From: a bacterium
GTDB taxonomy: Bacteria > Babelota > Babeliae > Babelales > JABGSX01
Direction: 5' to 3'
Length of the DNA stretch: 33,312 bases
Assembly (NCBI GenBank): GCA_018647505.1
Contig: JABGSX010000009.1
Location: forward strand, 1-33,312
The notes under the pieces are model-generated. The model searched no databases and was not told the DNA's origin. It saw only the letters and a program-made list of their open reading frames with translations. Made by a program: the position numbers and the translations under genes. Below are positions 24,874-33,036 of the stretch, in pieces (position 1 is the first letter of the stretch; the number at the start of each line of letters is the position of its first letter).

Positions 24874-25755
24874 ATGCAATTCAAAAAAACTATTTTATTA
24901 TGTACACTTTTCTCAGCTGCAACCGCAGCAAACGGCGCAAGTATATTTGGTCCATCATCACCAGAAAGAGATACAAAAAAAATGGCCGATCAAATGTCAG
25001 CAGCAATCTTTGGACCATTAGCAGAAACTCTAGAAGAAGCATACCCAACGCCTGAATGGTTGGAAAGACACGCCGACGGTAAACCAATGGACAACAGGGG
25101 TCTTGTTGCAAGACTACATGCATGCGCAGAAGGCCGTAGGCCAACTGATAGTTGTAATCTTGTAAGATTATTGTCAACTGCTTCAACACGCACAACTGGT
25201 CGAACTTTAATATCACTGATGGCAAGCGTACCGGATGTAGCAACTGTAGGCGGTTATTTTTCTTCATCAACAAGACAGCCCGACGAAATAGGAAAAGCTG
25301 TTGTTGCATTTGAATATCTTTGTGGATTTCCAGGAAGCAGATGTGTAGACGGTACATGTGTAGACAGATTACAAAAATTAAGTACAGCATTTGTCAGACT
25401 TGGAGCAACAGCACACCTTCCAGCATCAACAGAAAAAGTAGATCCTGTAACAAGATTAAGTCGAGCAATGACACAAGCACAACAAAGATTAGAATCAGAA
25501 GGTAGACTTCTTAGCTCTGTTCCATTGAAGCTCAGTCTCCTTGGTCCAGCACAAAGAGAATTAGCAGAAAGATCTAGAGAACTTGGAAGAACTGGTCTTG
25601 CAAGCGCAAAGGTATACGGCACAAGAGGCTTAGAACGCGTAAGAAAACTTGGAAGAACTGGCTTGGAAAGGTTTAAAGCTTATTCCGCAACAATTCTAGT
25701 TGATCCTAACGGAGCTGAAGACACAGCACGAGATATAATATCTTATCTTTCATAA
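24874..25755 (+). CDS. Exported helical protein with 22-residue repeat, unknown function
   Basis: 293 residues from ATG 24874. An in-frame GTG at 24862 lies upstream, but it overlaps the ribosome-binding site GGAGGT (24864-24869) and is rejected. Signal peptide MQFKKTILLCTLFSAATAANG. Near residue 50 is PTPEWLE, shared with the next gene. A Cys cluster (LCGFPGSRCVDGTCVD) suggests a disulfide. Towards the C-terminus LGRTGL(A/E) recurs with a 22-residue period (DNA copies at 25582 and 25648, 66 bp apart). The rest is Arg/Ala/Leu-rich helix. It has its own strong terminator. Family not recognised. Confidence 0.78.
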   Translation: MQFKKTILLCTLFSAATAANGASIFGPSSPERDTKKMADQMSAAIFGPLAETLEEAYPTPEWLERHADGKPMDNRGLVARLHACAEGRRPTDSCNLVRLLSTASTRTTGRTLISLMASVPDVATVGGYFSSSTRQPDEIGKAVVAFEYLCGFPGSRCVDGTCVDRLQKLSTAFVRLGATAHLPASTEKVDPVTRLSRAMTQAQQRLESEGRLLSSVPLKLSLLGPAQRELAERSRELGRTGLASAKVYGTRGLERVRKLGRTGLERFKAYSATILVDPNGAEDTARDIISYLS

Positions 25756-25776
25756 AAACATCACTGTATAAAAGTA

Positions 25777-25808
25777 AAAAAGCTCCGGTTTTCCGGGGCT
25801 TTTTTTTG
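25777..25808 (+). terminator. Rho-independent terminator
   Basis: AGCTCCGG (25781-25788) pairs with CCGGGGCT (25793-25800) with one G-T pair, followed by eight T. Confidence 0.9.
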
Positions 25809-25919
25809 TGCCAAAAAAATTATTCAACCGCCCTTGCCCAACAAACAAAACTGTGCTAGCTTGTTACGATTATTATTGCATTTTAACCTAAAAAACATTA
25901 CACAAGGAGCTTTAACTCT

Positions 25920-26630
25920 ATGAACTTTAAAAAGACTATTTTGGCCGCATGCATACTGGCCTCTACCGCACTACAAAGTTACGATGACACCTCATTTATC
26001 TACAAAAACATGGAATCATTTCCTACCCCAGAATGGTTAAAAGCCGAAACAGGTAATGAATTATTTAAAGAAGGATTAAAATACTTTTCTGAACTACAAA
26101 ACTTAGAAAATCCAGAAAATTTCCCACAAGAGGAAAGAAGTTCCGTTAGAGCAAAAAACTTACATGTTATATCCGGCGCATTCGCAACAGCCATTAAACT
26201 TATGTATCATCCGGTTGTAATAAAAATGATTGGTGTTGCGTTTGAAGGTATTGAAGAACTTGCTGGCCTTGAAACCCTATCAGACAAAGCATGTATTAAT
26301 GTTTTCAAGAAAATTATTAGAGAAATTATTTTAACAATAATAAAAACTGAAAAAGGCTTTGACGAAAAAACAGCAATAAATATTAAAGTTTTTATTATAA
26401 ATCTCGCTAGAACAATAGGAATTCCATATCCACTTTGCCTTAAAACTTTTAAAATTGAAGAACAAGAAATGTCAGCCTCAACTATTATTTCTAAAACAAT
26501 AGATGAAGTTTTTGAAGAATTTATTCCAACATCAGTTGAGGAATTCCAAGTTGACCAAGAGTGTCCAATTGAAGAACCAGAAGAGACAACAAACGATTCT
26601 ACGGAAATCCCGATAGAAGAAGAAAAATAA
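25920..26630 (+). CDS. Exported helical protein with PTPEW motif and acidic tail
   Basis: 236 residues with AAGGAG upstream. Signal peptide MNFKKTILAACILASTALQS closely resembles that of the gene at 24874, and PTPEWLK occurs at a comparable place near residue 38, so the two probably share an ancestor although the remainder has diverged. The middle is hydrophobic helix (IIREIILTIIKTEKG, FIINLARTIGIPYPL). The last 40 residues are strongly acidic (EEPEETTNDSTEIPIEEEK). Two cysteines flank the central helices. No enzyme motif is visible. Confidence 0.78.
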   Translation: MNFKKTILAACILASTALQSYDDTSFIYKNMESFPTPEWLKAETGNELFKEGLKYFSELQNLENPENFPQEERSSVRAKNLHVISGAFATAIKLMYHPVVIKMIGVAFEGIEELAGLETLSDKACINVFKKIIREIILTIIKTEKGFDEKTAINIKVFIINLARTIGIPYPLCLKTFKIEEQEMSASTIISKTIDEVFEEFIPTSVEEFQVDQECPIEEPEETTNDSTEIPIEEEK

Positions 26631-26641
26631 GACTACAAATT

Positions 26642-26666
26642 ATGCTTTAATAAAGGCATAATTTAA
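26642..26666 (+). other. AT-rich stem with a 16-bp motif repeated at 27424
   Basis: AAATTATGC and GCATAATTT form a 9-bp stem around TTTAATAAAG just after the stop at 26630. The right half (26651-26666, TAAAGGCATAATTTAA) is repeated exactly at 27424-27439 without the left half. Confidence 0.5.
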
Positions 26667-26699
26667 CAAATTTCATAATATTTGTTATAATGTATATAA

Positions 26700-26737
26700 C
26701 CCTCCAAACTTTTAGAATAAGGTTGGGGGGTTTTTTA
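26700..26737 (+). terminator. Terminator before the gene at 26769
   Basis: CCCTCCAAAC (26700-26709) pairs imperfectly with GTTGGGGGG (26722-26730), followed by six T. A TATAAT at 26686-26691 lies just upstream. Confidence 0.65.
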
Positions 26738-26768
26738 TTATCAAACAAAATATTAAAAGGAAAATATT

Positions 26769-27332
26769 GTGAAAAAATTACTTTTACTCTTAACTCTTGT
26801 GGCACTAACCACATTTAATTTTAAAATTCTTTGTGCAACAGCTCTGACAGAAAAAGAACATATTCACGCATTCTTGGCTGTCCAGGCTGAAAATGCACTC
26901 TCCGGAAGGCTAAAAGACGTTGAAACGGCATGCATGGGAGAAGACTATCCAGCTCCAGACGAGGAAACAGCCGAAAAAGCAAGACAAGCTTTTCGGGAAA
27001 CAAATAGATTTGGGGAACCGGCCTCTATGTCTAAAAAAGCCATCGCCAAAAACAGTTGGGTATGGGCCAGAACCATTTGTAGATGGCTTACAAAAGAAGA
27101 AGACACCGATACACCAAACATAGAAGCTCTAGAAAGCCTTGGAGCATTACTGTTTCTTGCTCAAGAATCTATACTAGGTCCATTAGAATATGAGCCAGCG
27201 TTGATTTTACCAAAAAATAAAACATTAAGAAATCGATATGTTAGGGCTCTTGTAGATTATTGCGGTATCGCAAAAAAGCATGTTGGATATCCTTATGTGA
27301 AAAAAGATGGAAGAATTTCCCCAACACCTTAA
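26769..27332 (+). CDS. Small exported protein (GTG start), unknown function
   Basis: 187 residues from GTG 26769 with AAAGGA upstream. Signal peptide MKKLLLLLTLVALTTFNFKILCA. The mature part is helical with charged stretches (DEETAEKARQAFRE) and the block WVWARTICRWLTKEED, whose position and R-x-IC-x2-WL pattern vaguely recall the ERAKIRCDWLC block of the gene at 23750. The C-terminus is basic. No family recognised. It is bounded by a terminator before it and an AT-rich gap of about 190 bases after it that contains no gene I can see. Confidence 0.7.
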   Translation: MKKLLLLLTLVALTTFNFKILCATALTEKEHIHAFLAVQAENALSGRLKDVETACMGEDYPAPDEETAEKARQAFRETNRFGEPASMSKKAIAKNSWVWARTICRWLTKEEDTDTPNIEALESLGALLFLAQESILGPLEYEPALILPKNKTLRNRYVRALVDYCGIAKKHVGYPYVKKDGRISPTP

Positions 27333-27523
27333 AGAGCTCCATCCACAGCTAAAACGACCACCTGTTATGAAGTTTAATCTAAGTAGCTTTGTAATTTTTA
27401 CAACACTAACGATTTTCCTTTTTTAAAGGCATAATTTAATATAAAAATTCACTTATGCATAAAAACTGCTACACTTACACACAATAAATATACTGTTCTT
27501 TAACACTAAAAAATTAGGACACT

Positions 27524-28054
27524 ATGAAGGTTATATATTTGTTGGTTTTTTGTGTTTTTCTGTTTTTTCAAGCGAATATAAAAGCAGATGTCTTCGTGGG
27601 AGCAGAACACCACACGCATGAGTTTTTCCTAGGATCCGAATACACACCAGACCAAGACGCCGTGTCTCCGTTTTTAGCCGCAGGCGAATCTTTGCCAGAA
27701 GAACACAGTGTTGAGATATTGGCCACGGCCATGGATGCTATAAGACGGGAGATTAGACCTATATTCTTAATGATAGCGCATCCTGACACCGTCTTTCCCG
27801 ACTTACTACTACCAGAAGAAACAAGAACAAAAGTTATAAAAATAAGAGAAGAGGAAGGAATTCCAGCGGATATAAAAGCAGCAGATCTTTTGGGAGAATT
27901 GTGCGTAGATGTAGATGGACGTTTTTCTCCAACAACAGGTAGGTTATTTTTAAAATCCGCTGAAGAACTTGAAGCCGAATCTATCATCCCGAGTGATATT
28001 AGAAAAATTTTAATTATTCTTTTACGTCAAGTATTACCATTGTATGAAAGATAA
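27524..28054 (+). CDS. Small exported acidic protein, unknown function
   Basis: 176 residues with TTAGGA upstream. Signal peptide MKVIYLLVFCVFLFFQANIKA. The N-terminus of the mature protein is His-rich (EHHTHEF). The remainder is acidic and helical (LPEETRTKVIKIREEEGIP), ending in a hydrophobic helix (IRKILIILLRQVLPLY). It overlaps the next gene by 11 bases, so the two are translated together. Neither a promoter nor a motif of known function is visible. Confidence 0.7.
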   Translation: MKVIYLLVFCVFLFFQANIKADVFVGAEHHTHEFFLGSEYTPDQDAVSPFLAAGESLPEEHSVEILATAMDAIRREIRPIFLMIAHPDTVFPDLLLPEETRTKVIKIREEEGIPADIKAADLLGELCVDVDGRFSPTTGRLFLKSAEELEAESIIPSDIRKILIILLRQVLPLYER

Positions 28055-29000
28055 AAATACGTCTGTTTACCTTATATACAGCATGTTGTTCCTTTACATA
28101 AACACAATGCATTGTGCTGAACCACTATGGCCAAGAATAATGGATGATACAGATATGGTTACACAAAAACAACTTTCTCCTTCTCTATGCTGGTATTTTG
28201 GATCAAATCCTACGCTAGATCCCGTATTTGAAACAGCACTTTTAGATCATGGTCCTGGAGCAGAAGAATTTGTAGAAGAAGGCCCCCCATGGTGGGAGCT
28301 TGATATTTTTGGTGAGACTATAGCAATCTCCAATCTACCACACCAAACAGTATTGCGCGTATCATCTTCAGATAATGGTCCTTTCTTTTTAGTTTCTAGT
28401 TGTCCAATTGAAAGACATCTAAAGGGAGACAGAATTGTAGACCCCAGAAGTTTTTTGGAAATCATTTCCCATACATTTGCGCTCGAGACAGTTGACGATA
28501 TAGCCCGTGTTATTTGCCAAGCCTGCTGCAAAAAAGAGGAAGATCTTTTACAAACTTCTAGAAGATTGGATCTTATTTCAGAAAAAGACGGATTAAAATT
28601 CGTAGAAATTGATAATATCGGTAGACAATACAGAAGAATGCTAGATTTTGAAAAGATTTCTACTATCTACCATCTTGTAGTCGAGCTACCAAACAATTTT
28701 AATTCTATACTATCTCTAAAAATAAAAATGCGATTGCTAAGTATAATCGCTAAAAGGCTTCCATGCTACTTGTGTTTAGTCTTTTACAGAACTTTACCAA
28801 AAGAATTAATATCATCAATCTTGGGAGTAAAAACACCAGAAGAAACATTTTCTCATCCAGCTTTTTATAATGAGAAAGAAACTTTTGATAATGCTACCGC
28901 ACTAAATTTTACAGATATAGTTTCCGGAGTATTTGGAAAAACAAACCCACACACCATAGAACATATAGAATACCTACATTCAATAACTGAGGATTTATGA
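28044..29000 (+). CDS. Exported protein of 318 residues, unknown function
   Basis: Largest protein of this cluster. It starts inside the previous gene (11-base overlap) with no clear ribosome-binding site of its own. A hydrophobic segment (SVYLIYSMLFLYINTMHC) follows a short charged tail and serves as signal or anchor. The N-terminal domain looks beta-rich and aromatic (PWWELDIFGETIAISNL, landmarks PWWELD), followed by a Cys-containing helix (VICQACCKKEED) and further helices with IIAKRLPCYLCLVF. It ends overlapping the next start by four bases (ATGA). Not recognised. Confidence 0.7.
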   Translation: MKDKNTSVYLIYSMLFLYINTMHCAEPLWPRIMDDTDMVTQKQLSPSLCWYFGSNPTLDPVFETALLDHGPGAEEFVEEGPPWWELDIFGETIAISNLPHQTVLRVSSSDNGPFFLVSSCPIERHLKGDRIVDPRSFLEIISHTFALETVDDIARVICQACCKKEEDLLQTSRRLDLISEKDGLKFVEIDNIGRQYRRMLDFEKISTIYHLVVELPNNFNSILSLKIKMRLLSIIAKRLPCYLCLVFYRTLPKELISSILGVKTPEETFSHPAFYNEKETFDNATALNFTDIVSGVFGKTNPHTIEHIEYLHSITEDL

Positions 29001-29389
29001 AAAAACAGCATTTGTTAATTACACTATTGTTTTTATCAGCACAAACTGTGTATATTTTACCATCATCGCGACCTACTTTGGTTAGAACATATCTTAATCA
29101 TCTGGCACAGCTAATTTCTACAGGCAGAAACATGGAGGCCAGAAAAGAACTAATGACACCACCAGCGCAAATATCTGAGCTTAAACAAGTTCTAAGCGAC
29201 GACCCACAAGAAAGAGCAGAAGCAATTTTACAATTTTGGTGCATAGATCAGACAGGAGTTGATAGAGAAGCAGTTGTAAGCCTATTAACAATACAAAAAT
29301 GGGCACAAGGAAAACAGATGACACCAAATCAGGCCAAAACCGTAGCAAAGCTAATATCACTAGCAGAAAGTAAATACGAATCTGCTTAA
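28997..29389 (+). CDS. Small exported helical protein, unknown function
   Basis: 130 residues. It starts in the ATGA overlap with the previous stop, with GAGGA three bases upstream. Signal peptide MKKQHLLITLLFLSAQTVYIL. The rest is predicted helix with polar, Gln-rich segments (SELKQVLSDDPQERAEAIL) and a single Cys next to Trp (FWCIDQTG). No domain recognised. It is the third gene of an overlapping set starting at 27524. Confidence 0.7.
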   Translation: MKKQHLLITLLFLSAQTVYILPSSRPTLVRTYLNHLAQLISTGRNMEARKELMTPPAQISELKQVLSDDPQERAEAILQFWCIDQTGVDREAVVSLLTIQKWAQGKQMTPNQAKTVAKLISLAESKYESA

Positions 29390-29426
29390 TAATGAATGTT
29401 AACCATATAAAACAAAGGGACCTTAT

Positions 29427-29912
29427 ATGAAAAAAGCATACTTACTATTGTCAATATTGCTCGCAATTGGAACAATTGCAAGCGCAGCATCAGATGAAAC
29501 AGGTGTAGCCGCAGAACTAGGCGACTTGCATCTTGTAGCTACAGTTAAAGCCATTGATGATCCAATGTTTCGAAGACAATATACTGCAAGAGGAGATGAG
29601 CTAGAAGCCATTGGAGCATGCGCTGGAGATCTAGTTAAATCTGGAAAAACACTAGCAGATCTAATGTGCCCAGACGGAAAAGGCGGAGTAGATGCAGGAA
29701 GAGCTCGCAAATTATTATTAGAAGAAGAAGAGCGAGAAAGAAGAGCAACAGAAGCCAAGGACTCACATCACCCAGAATTTGATGAAGGATCACCATCATT
29801 TAGAGCAAGAACAGCCTTTTTGGATGCTCTATCAGAGGCAGCCGGATTAACAAAACCTGGCAAACCTGAAAGCCGACTCTTAGCTGCCTTAGCACGAGCA
29901 ACAAGAAAATAG
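29427..29912 (+). CDS. Small exported protein with VKAIDD motif
   Basis: 161 residues with AAAGGGA upstream. A clear signal peptide (MKKAYLLLSILLAIGTIASA). The mature part begins with Ala/Glu-rich sequence, then VKAIDDPMF, two cysteines (GACAGD and LMCPDGKGG) and a charged helix (EEEERERRATEA). The next gene carries VQAIDDGTW at a similar distance from its N-terminus, hinting at distant relationship. It is separated from the next gene by only 10 bases. Function unknown. Confidence 0.72.
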   Translation: MKKAYLLLSILLAIGTIASAASDETGVAAELGDLHLVATVKAIDDPMFRRQYTARGDELEAIGACAGDLVKSGKTLADLMCPDGKGGVDAGRARKLLLEEEERERRATEAKDSHHPEFDEGSPSFRARTAFLDALSEAAGLTKPGKPESRLLAALARATRK

Positions 29913-29922
29913 TAACGTTATT

Positions 29923-30354
29923 ATGAATAAAAAATATCTTTTTATTTTTCTAGCGTTTATATGTTTATACAGTTCAATTGTAATGACATGTGACGTAGTG
30001 GCTGTCCGAATGCCCTCAATGGAGTCCGAGCTTAAACAAGCTGTACAAGCTATTGACGATGGAACATGGGAAAAATTTGCAGAAAGCAGTTGTTTACTAA
30101 TTCCACAAATTCACATGTCTCTTGAACAACTTGAGGAATCAGATGCAGAAACTGCAGCAGAAGAGCTTTTTTACGCAACGAGTGTAAGAGAAAGCTTTCG
30201 CACAAACCACGGAGCTCTTGGAAATCTGCTAACAGTTCTTGGAGAACTTACTGATGGATATGAGGCTCTGGAAGAAGGAGTTGATCCTGACAAAATTGAC
30301 GATTTAATTGAAGCCCTTAGAAAAAAATCTAGGAAACGAAGAAGAAAAGAATAA
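29923..30354 (+). CDS. Small exported protein with basic C-terminus
   Basis: 143 residues. Signal peptide MNKKYLFIFLAFICLYSSIVMT. The motif VQAIDDGTW parallels the neighbour at 29427. The middle is acidic helix (LEQLEESDAETAAEEL). The last dozen residues are strongly basic (KKSRKRRRKE). No strong ribosome-binding site is visible, and translation may depend on the gene 10 bases upstream. It is the last member of the exported cluster that began at 23750. Confidence 0.7.
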   Translation: MNKKYLFIFLAFICLYSSIVMTCDVVAVRMPSMESELKQAVQAIDDGTWEKFAESSCLLIPQIHMSLEQLEESDAETAAEELFYATSVRESFRTNHGALGNLLTVLGELTDGYEALEEGVDPDKIDDLIEALRKKSRKRRRKE

Positions 30355-30456
30355 CGGTTGGGAGCAGCGCAAAAAGACTCTTGTTTTTGTTTGCAAGCTG
30401 GAATAAGCTAAGAATAATGTAAACGAAAATAATTTTACCAAAAAAGGACGAATCTT

Positions 30457-31863
30457 ATGATCAAGAGAAGGTTTCTTTTTGCAGCGTTGCTCCTTATTCC
30501 ATTTCAAAATACAAACACAACCGACAACAGAACTGCAAAAACATTCATGGCGACAAGGCCAATTTACCAAAATATAAACGCATCTCAATTTCTGTTTCAT
30601 GACGCAATTTACTCGGATAAAAATAGCCTTATACAAATAACCCCTTTATACCAAAAATCAATGGCCTACGCTGCAAACAAAGAATATTTTTTAATTAATA
30701 ACAAACAAAGCTTACGAATAAAAGGAAGTAACAGTAGCGAGGCGAACCGCGATATCTGTGCAAACTGGCTCGAAATTAGTAATACAAACTTTTCAGGCAA
30801 TGTAACCGTTTCCCCAGAGCAAACACAATACGGTGTTGTTGCAGATTACAATTTGAGCTTAAAAGATGTTTCTGACTGGACATTTTTTAAAAACTTGTGG
30901 ATTGGATTTTCTATTCCTTGGGTATGCGCAAAACAAAATTTAAAATTATCACAAGAGAACGTTCAAAATGAAGGTGATGCGACAGGACCAACAGACATTG
31001 CACAAGCTTTGAAGCGTAACAACTTAAAATACAGTAGAATGGACGACACAGAACGAACCAAAATAGACGTGCCAGAACTTAGACTTAAATTTGGTGCAAA
31101 ATATGAAGGCAAAAATGGATTTAAAATACGAACACAATCTTCACTTATAATACCACTTGAGTCCAAACCAGACCCAACATATTTGTTTGATCCTACACTT
31201 GGAAATAACGGCCATTTTGGTACAACATCTGGCGTTTATTTTGATATCCCGTTGACAGAAAAAGATGAGGCCCCAGAATTTAATATTTTCATTTACGGAG
31301 AATATAATTATTACTTTAAAAATACGCAAAAAAGAACAATTGAGTTATACAATAAACCTTGGAGCCGTTACCTTCTGCTTAGAAAAAATGGTGAACCGGC
31401 AACAATTCCTGCAGCCAATGAATTAACCTTGGATGTAAAGGTTGAACCATATAACTTTGCAGAGGTTTCATTAGGATTGAGGTTAAAAGCTGGTTCATGT
31501 CAGGCACAAATTGGTTACGGAATTTGGGCACATGGAACAGAAACATTGTCTCTAACTGAAACATTTACAACCGAATACGGCATTGCAGGACCTGGTACAG
31601 GGTCAGCAAACGCTAGCACAATGTTGTCATGGCCAACATCTGATGACACAAACTTTACAACAATTCGAGAATCCGACTTAGATCTTAATTCAGCTGCGGC
31701 ACAATCAGCCGTTGTACACAAAATACATGGTGAAATCGGAATGCTCTTTGAGAAGAAAAAACTTGATACCTTTGTTGGAGTAGGTGGATCATTGGATATT
31801 CCACATTACAACACAGCCTTAAAAAACTGGTCTTTATGGGGTAAAGTTGGTTTGAATTTTTAG
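30457..31863 (+). CDS. Probable outer-membrane beta-barrel protein
   Basis: 468 residues with AAGGA upstream. An N-terminal signal (MIKRRFLFAALLLIPF) precedes many alternating polar/hydrophobic stretches typical of transmembrane strands (GVVADYNLSL, LWIGFSIPW, LRLKFGAKYEG, FNIFIYGEYNYYF, FAEVSLGLRLKAG, QIGYGIWAHG, TFVGVGGSLDIP). The last strand ends W-G-K-V-G-L-N-F, an aromatic C-terminus as recognised by BamA. There is no TonB box or plug-like domain in view. A porin-like or adhesin role is inference; the family is not recognised. A microsatellite follows directly downstream. Confidence 0.75.
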   Translation: MIKRRFLFAALLLIPFQNTNTTDNRTAKTFMATRPIYQNINASQFLFHDAIYSDKNSLIQITPLYQKSMAYAANKEYFLINNKQSLRIKGSNSSEANRDICANWLEISNTNFSGNVTVSPEQTQYGVVADYNLSLKDVSDWTFFKNLWIGFSIPWVCAKQNLKLSQENVQNEGDATGPTDIAQALKRNNLKYSRMDDTERTKIDVPELRLKFGAKYEGKNGFKIRTQSSLIIPLESKPDPTYLFDPTLGNNGHFGTTSGVYFDIPLTEKDEAPEFNIFIYGEYNYYFKNTQKRTIELYNKPWSRYLLLRKNGEPATIPAANELTLDVKVEPYNFAEVSLGLRLKAGSCQAQIGYGIWAHGTETLSLTETFTTEYGIAGPGTGSANASTMLSWPTSDDTNFTTIRESDLDLNSAAAQSAVVHKIHGEIGMLFEKKKLDTFVGVGGSLDIPHYNTALKNWSLWGKVGLNF

Positions 31864-31879
31864 GAGAAAAAAATGTAGC

Positions 31880-31903
31880 AAATAAATAAATAAATAAATA
31901 AAA
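31880..31903 (+). repeat. (AAAT)n tetranucleotide microsatellite
   Basis: About six uninterrupted copies of AAAT/AATA lie 35 to 55 bases upstream of the start codon at 31937. Such a tract can vary in length by slippage and alter spacing in a promoter or leader. Confidence 0.85.
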
Positions 31904-31936
31904 GCTTTTACACAATTTTTATAAAGGACACATGTA

Positions 31937-32977
31937 ATGAAAAAACTATTATTACTTTTAAGCATCTTTATTATTACAACGCCACTACTAGGTAGAACAT
32001 ATCTAAGCAAGCGTGTAACTAAAAAAATATGCAAATCTGTGACCATAAATAATATAACAGATAGGCTATTCAAAATAAGCATTGACAGACAAAATGTAAC
32101 ACTTTCTAGCCTCAAAGGAAACACGTATAACACTATTATGGACAAATTTGCACCGAAGGCCACACCTAGAATGCATGCCGGAATAAGCAGTGTGCAAGGT
32201 CCCGTTTATAAACTGCTCCTTAAGCCAATAAAAATCAATAAAATTGTAACAATAACAGGCCTGGATGTAACATCAGAAAATGTACCAGAACAACTAAACA
32301 GCCCAACAACATATTACTACAAACTAACAGCTAATTTTGGAACAGGAAAAAGTAGAAAAACAAAAACATACTGTGGAATAAGAGTTAGCAAAAACGCTAC
32401 GATAATATCCCCGGATCCAGACAACCCACCAGTAGGAAACAATCCTCCAACACAGCCAAAGAAACCAGCTCCGAAACTTACAAAAAGTATAATAAACATA
32501 GTTTCACAAAACAACAGCTCTATTATCGCAACAATTAATGGACAAACTATAACTTTATCCTCAGACAAACCAGAAATAGATTATTTTGTACCTAAACCTC
32601 GTGGCCAAATAACATCAGGCGTAGGAATCCAACAAACATCTGTTAAGCCCCTTATAACACAACCATTAGTTATCAGCAAAAAATTAACAATAACAAGACT
32701 ATCTACAACATCCACATACGTAGGAGGAGAAGAACACACTCCAACAACAAACTACTACAAACTAACAGCGAATGTTGGAATAGGAAGAAGCAAAACAACT
32801 AAGACATACTGGGGATCTGTAACAAAAAATCGCGATGGATCAATCTCAGAACCACCAGACGAAAGACCAGGACCACAAGAAGAAGAACATGAAGAAGGAC
32901 CAGAAGAACCACCAGAAGCACCAGAAGCAGAAAAAGGAAATCAAGTAAGAATACAGGATTTTGGACAATACTACTAA
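31937..32977 (+). CDS. Exported protein with a duplicated domain and acidic Pro-rich tail
   Basis: 346 residues with AAAGGA upstream. Signal peptide MKKLLLLLSIFIITTPLLG. Two homologous domains of about 125 residues follow. The first (about residues 33-160) and second (about 182-310) share, in order, VTLSS/ITLSS, an aromatic-FxP-K stretch, a K-P-x-x-I block, (V/L)TITxL, the block TxYYKLTANxGxGxS and KTY(C/W)G. A Pro-rich linker (DPDNPPVGNNPP) separates them and a Pro/Glu tail (EEGPEEPPEAPEAE) ends the protein. Predicted mostly beta, possibly adhesin-like. Family not recognised. Confidence 0.78.
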   Translation: MKKLLLLLSIFIITTPLLGRTYLSKRVTKKICKSVTINNITDRLFKISIDRQNVTLSSLKGNTYNTIMDKFAPKATPRMHAGISSVQGPVYKLLLKPIKINKIVTITGLDVTSENVPEQLNSPTTYYYKLTANFGTGKSRKTKTYCGIRVSKNATIISPDPDNPPVGNNPPTQPKKPAPKLTKSIINIVSQNNSSIIATINGQTITLSSDKPEIDYFVPKPRGQITSGVGIQQTSVKPLITQPLVISKKLTITRLSTTSTYVGGEEHTPTTNYYKLTANVGIGRSKTTKTYWGSVTKNRDGSISEPPDERPGPQEEEHEEGPEEPPEAPEAEKGNQVRIQDFGQYY

Positions 32978-32984
32978 ACACAAA

Positions 32985-33012
32985 AGAGGCCCGGAAATTT
33001 CCGGGCCTCTTT
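32985..33012. terminator. Bidirectional terminator between 32977 and groL
   Basis: AGAGGCCCGGAAA (32985-32997) and its exact inverse (32998-33010), a perfect 26-base palindrome with A and T flanks, between convergent genes. Confidence 0.92.
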
Positions 33013-33036
33013 CTATCGATTTCTTAAAAAATCAAA

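Noticed and set aside
24890-25390. Minus-strand open frame of 166 codons inside the gene at 24874
   Set aside because: Leu/Gln-rich antisense shadow with no ribosome-binding site; the plus-strand gene has a signal peptide, leader and terminator.
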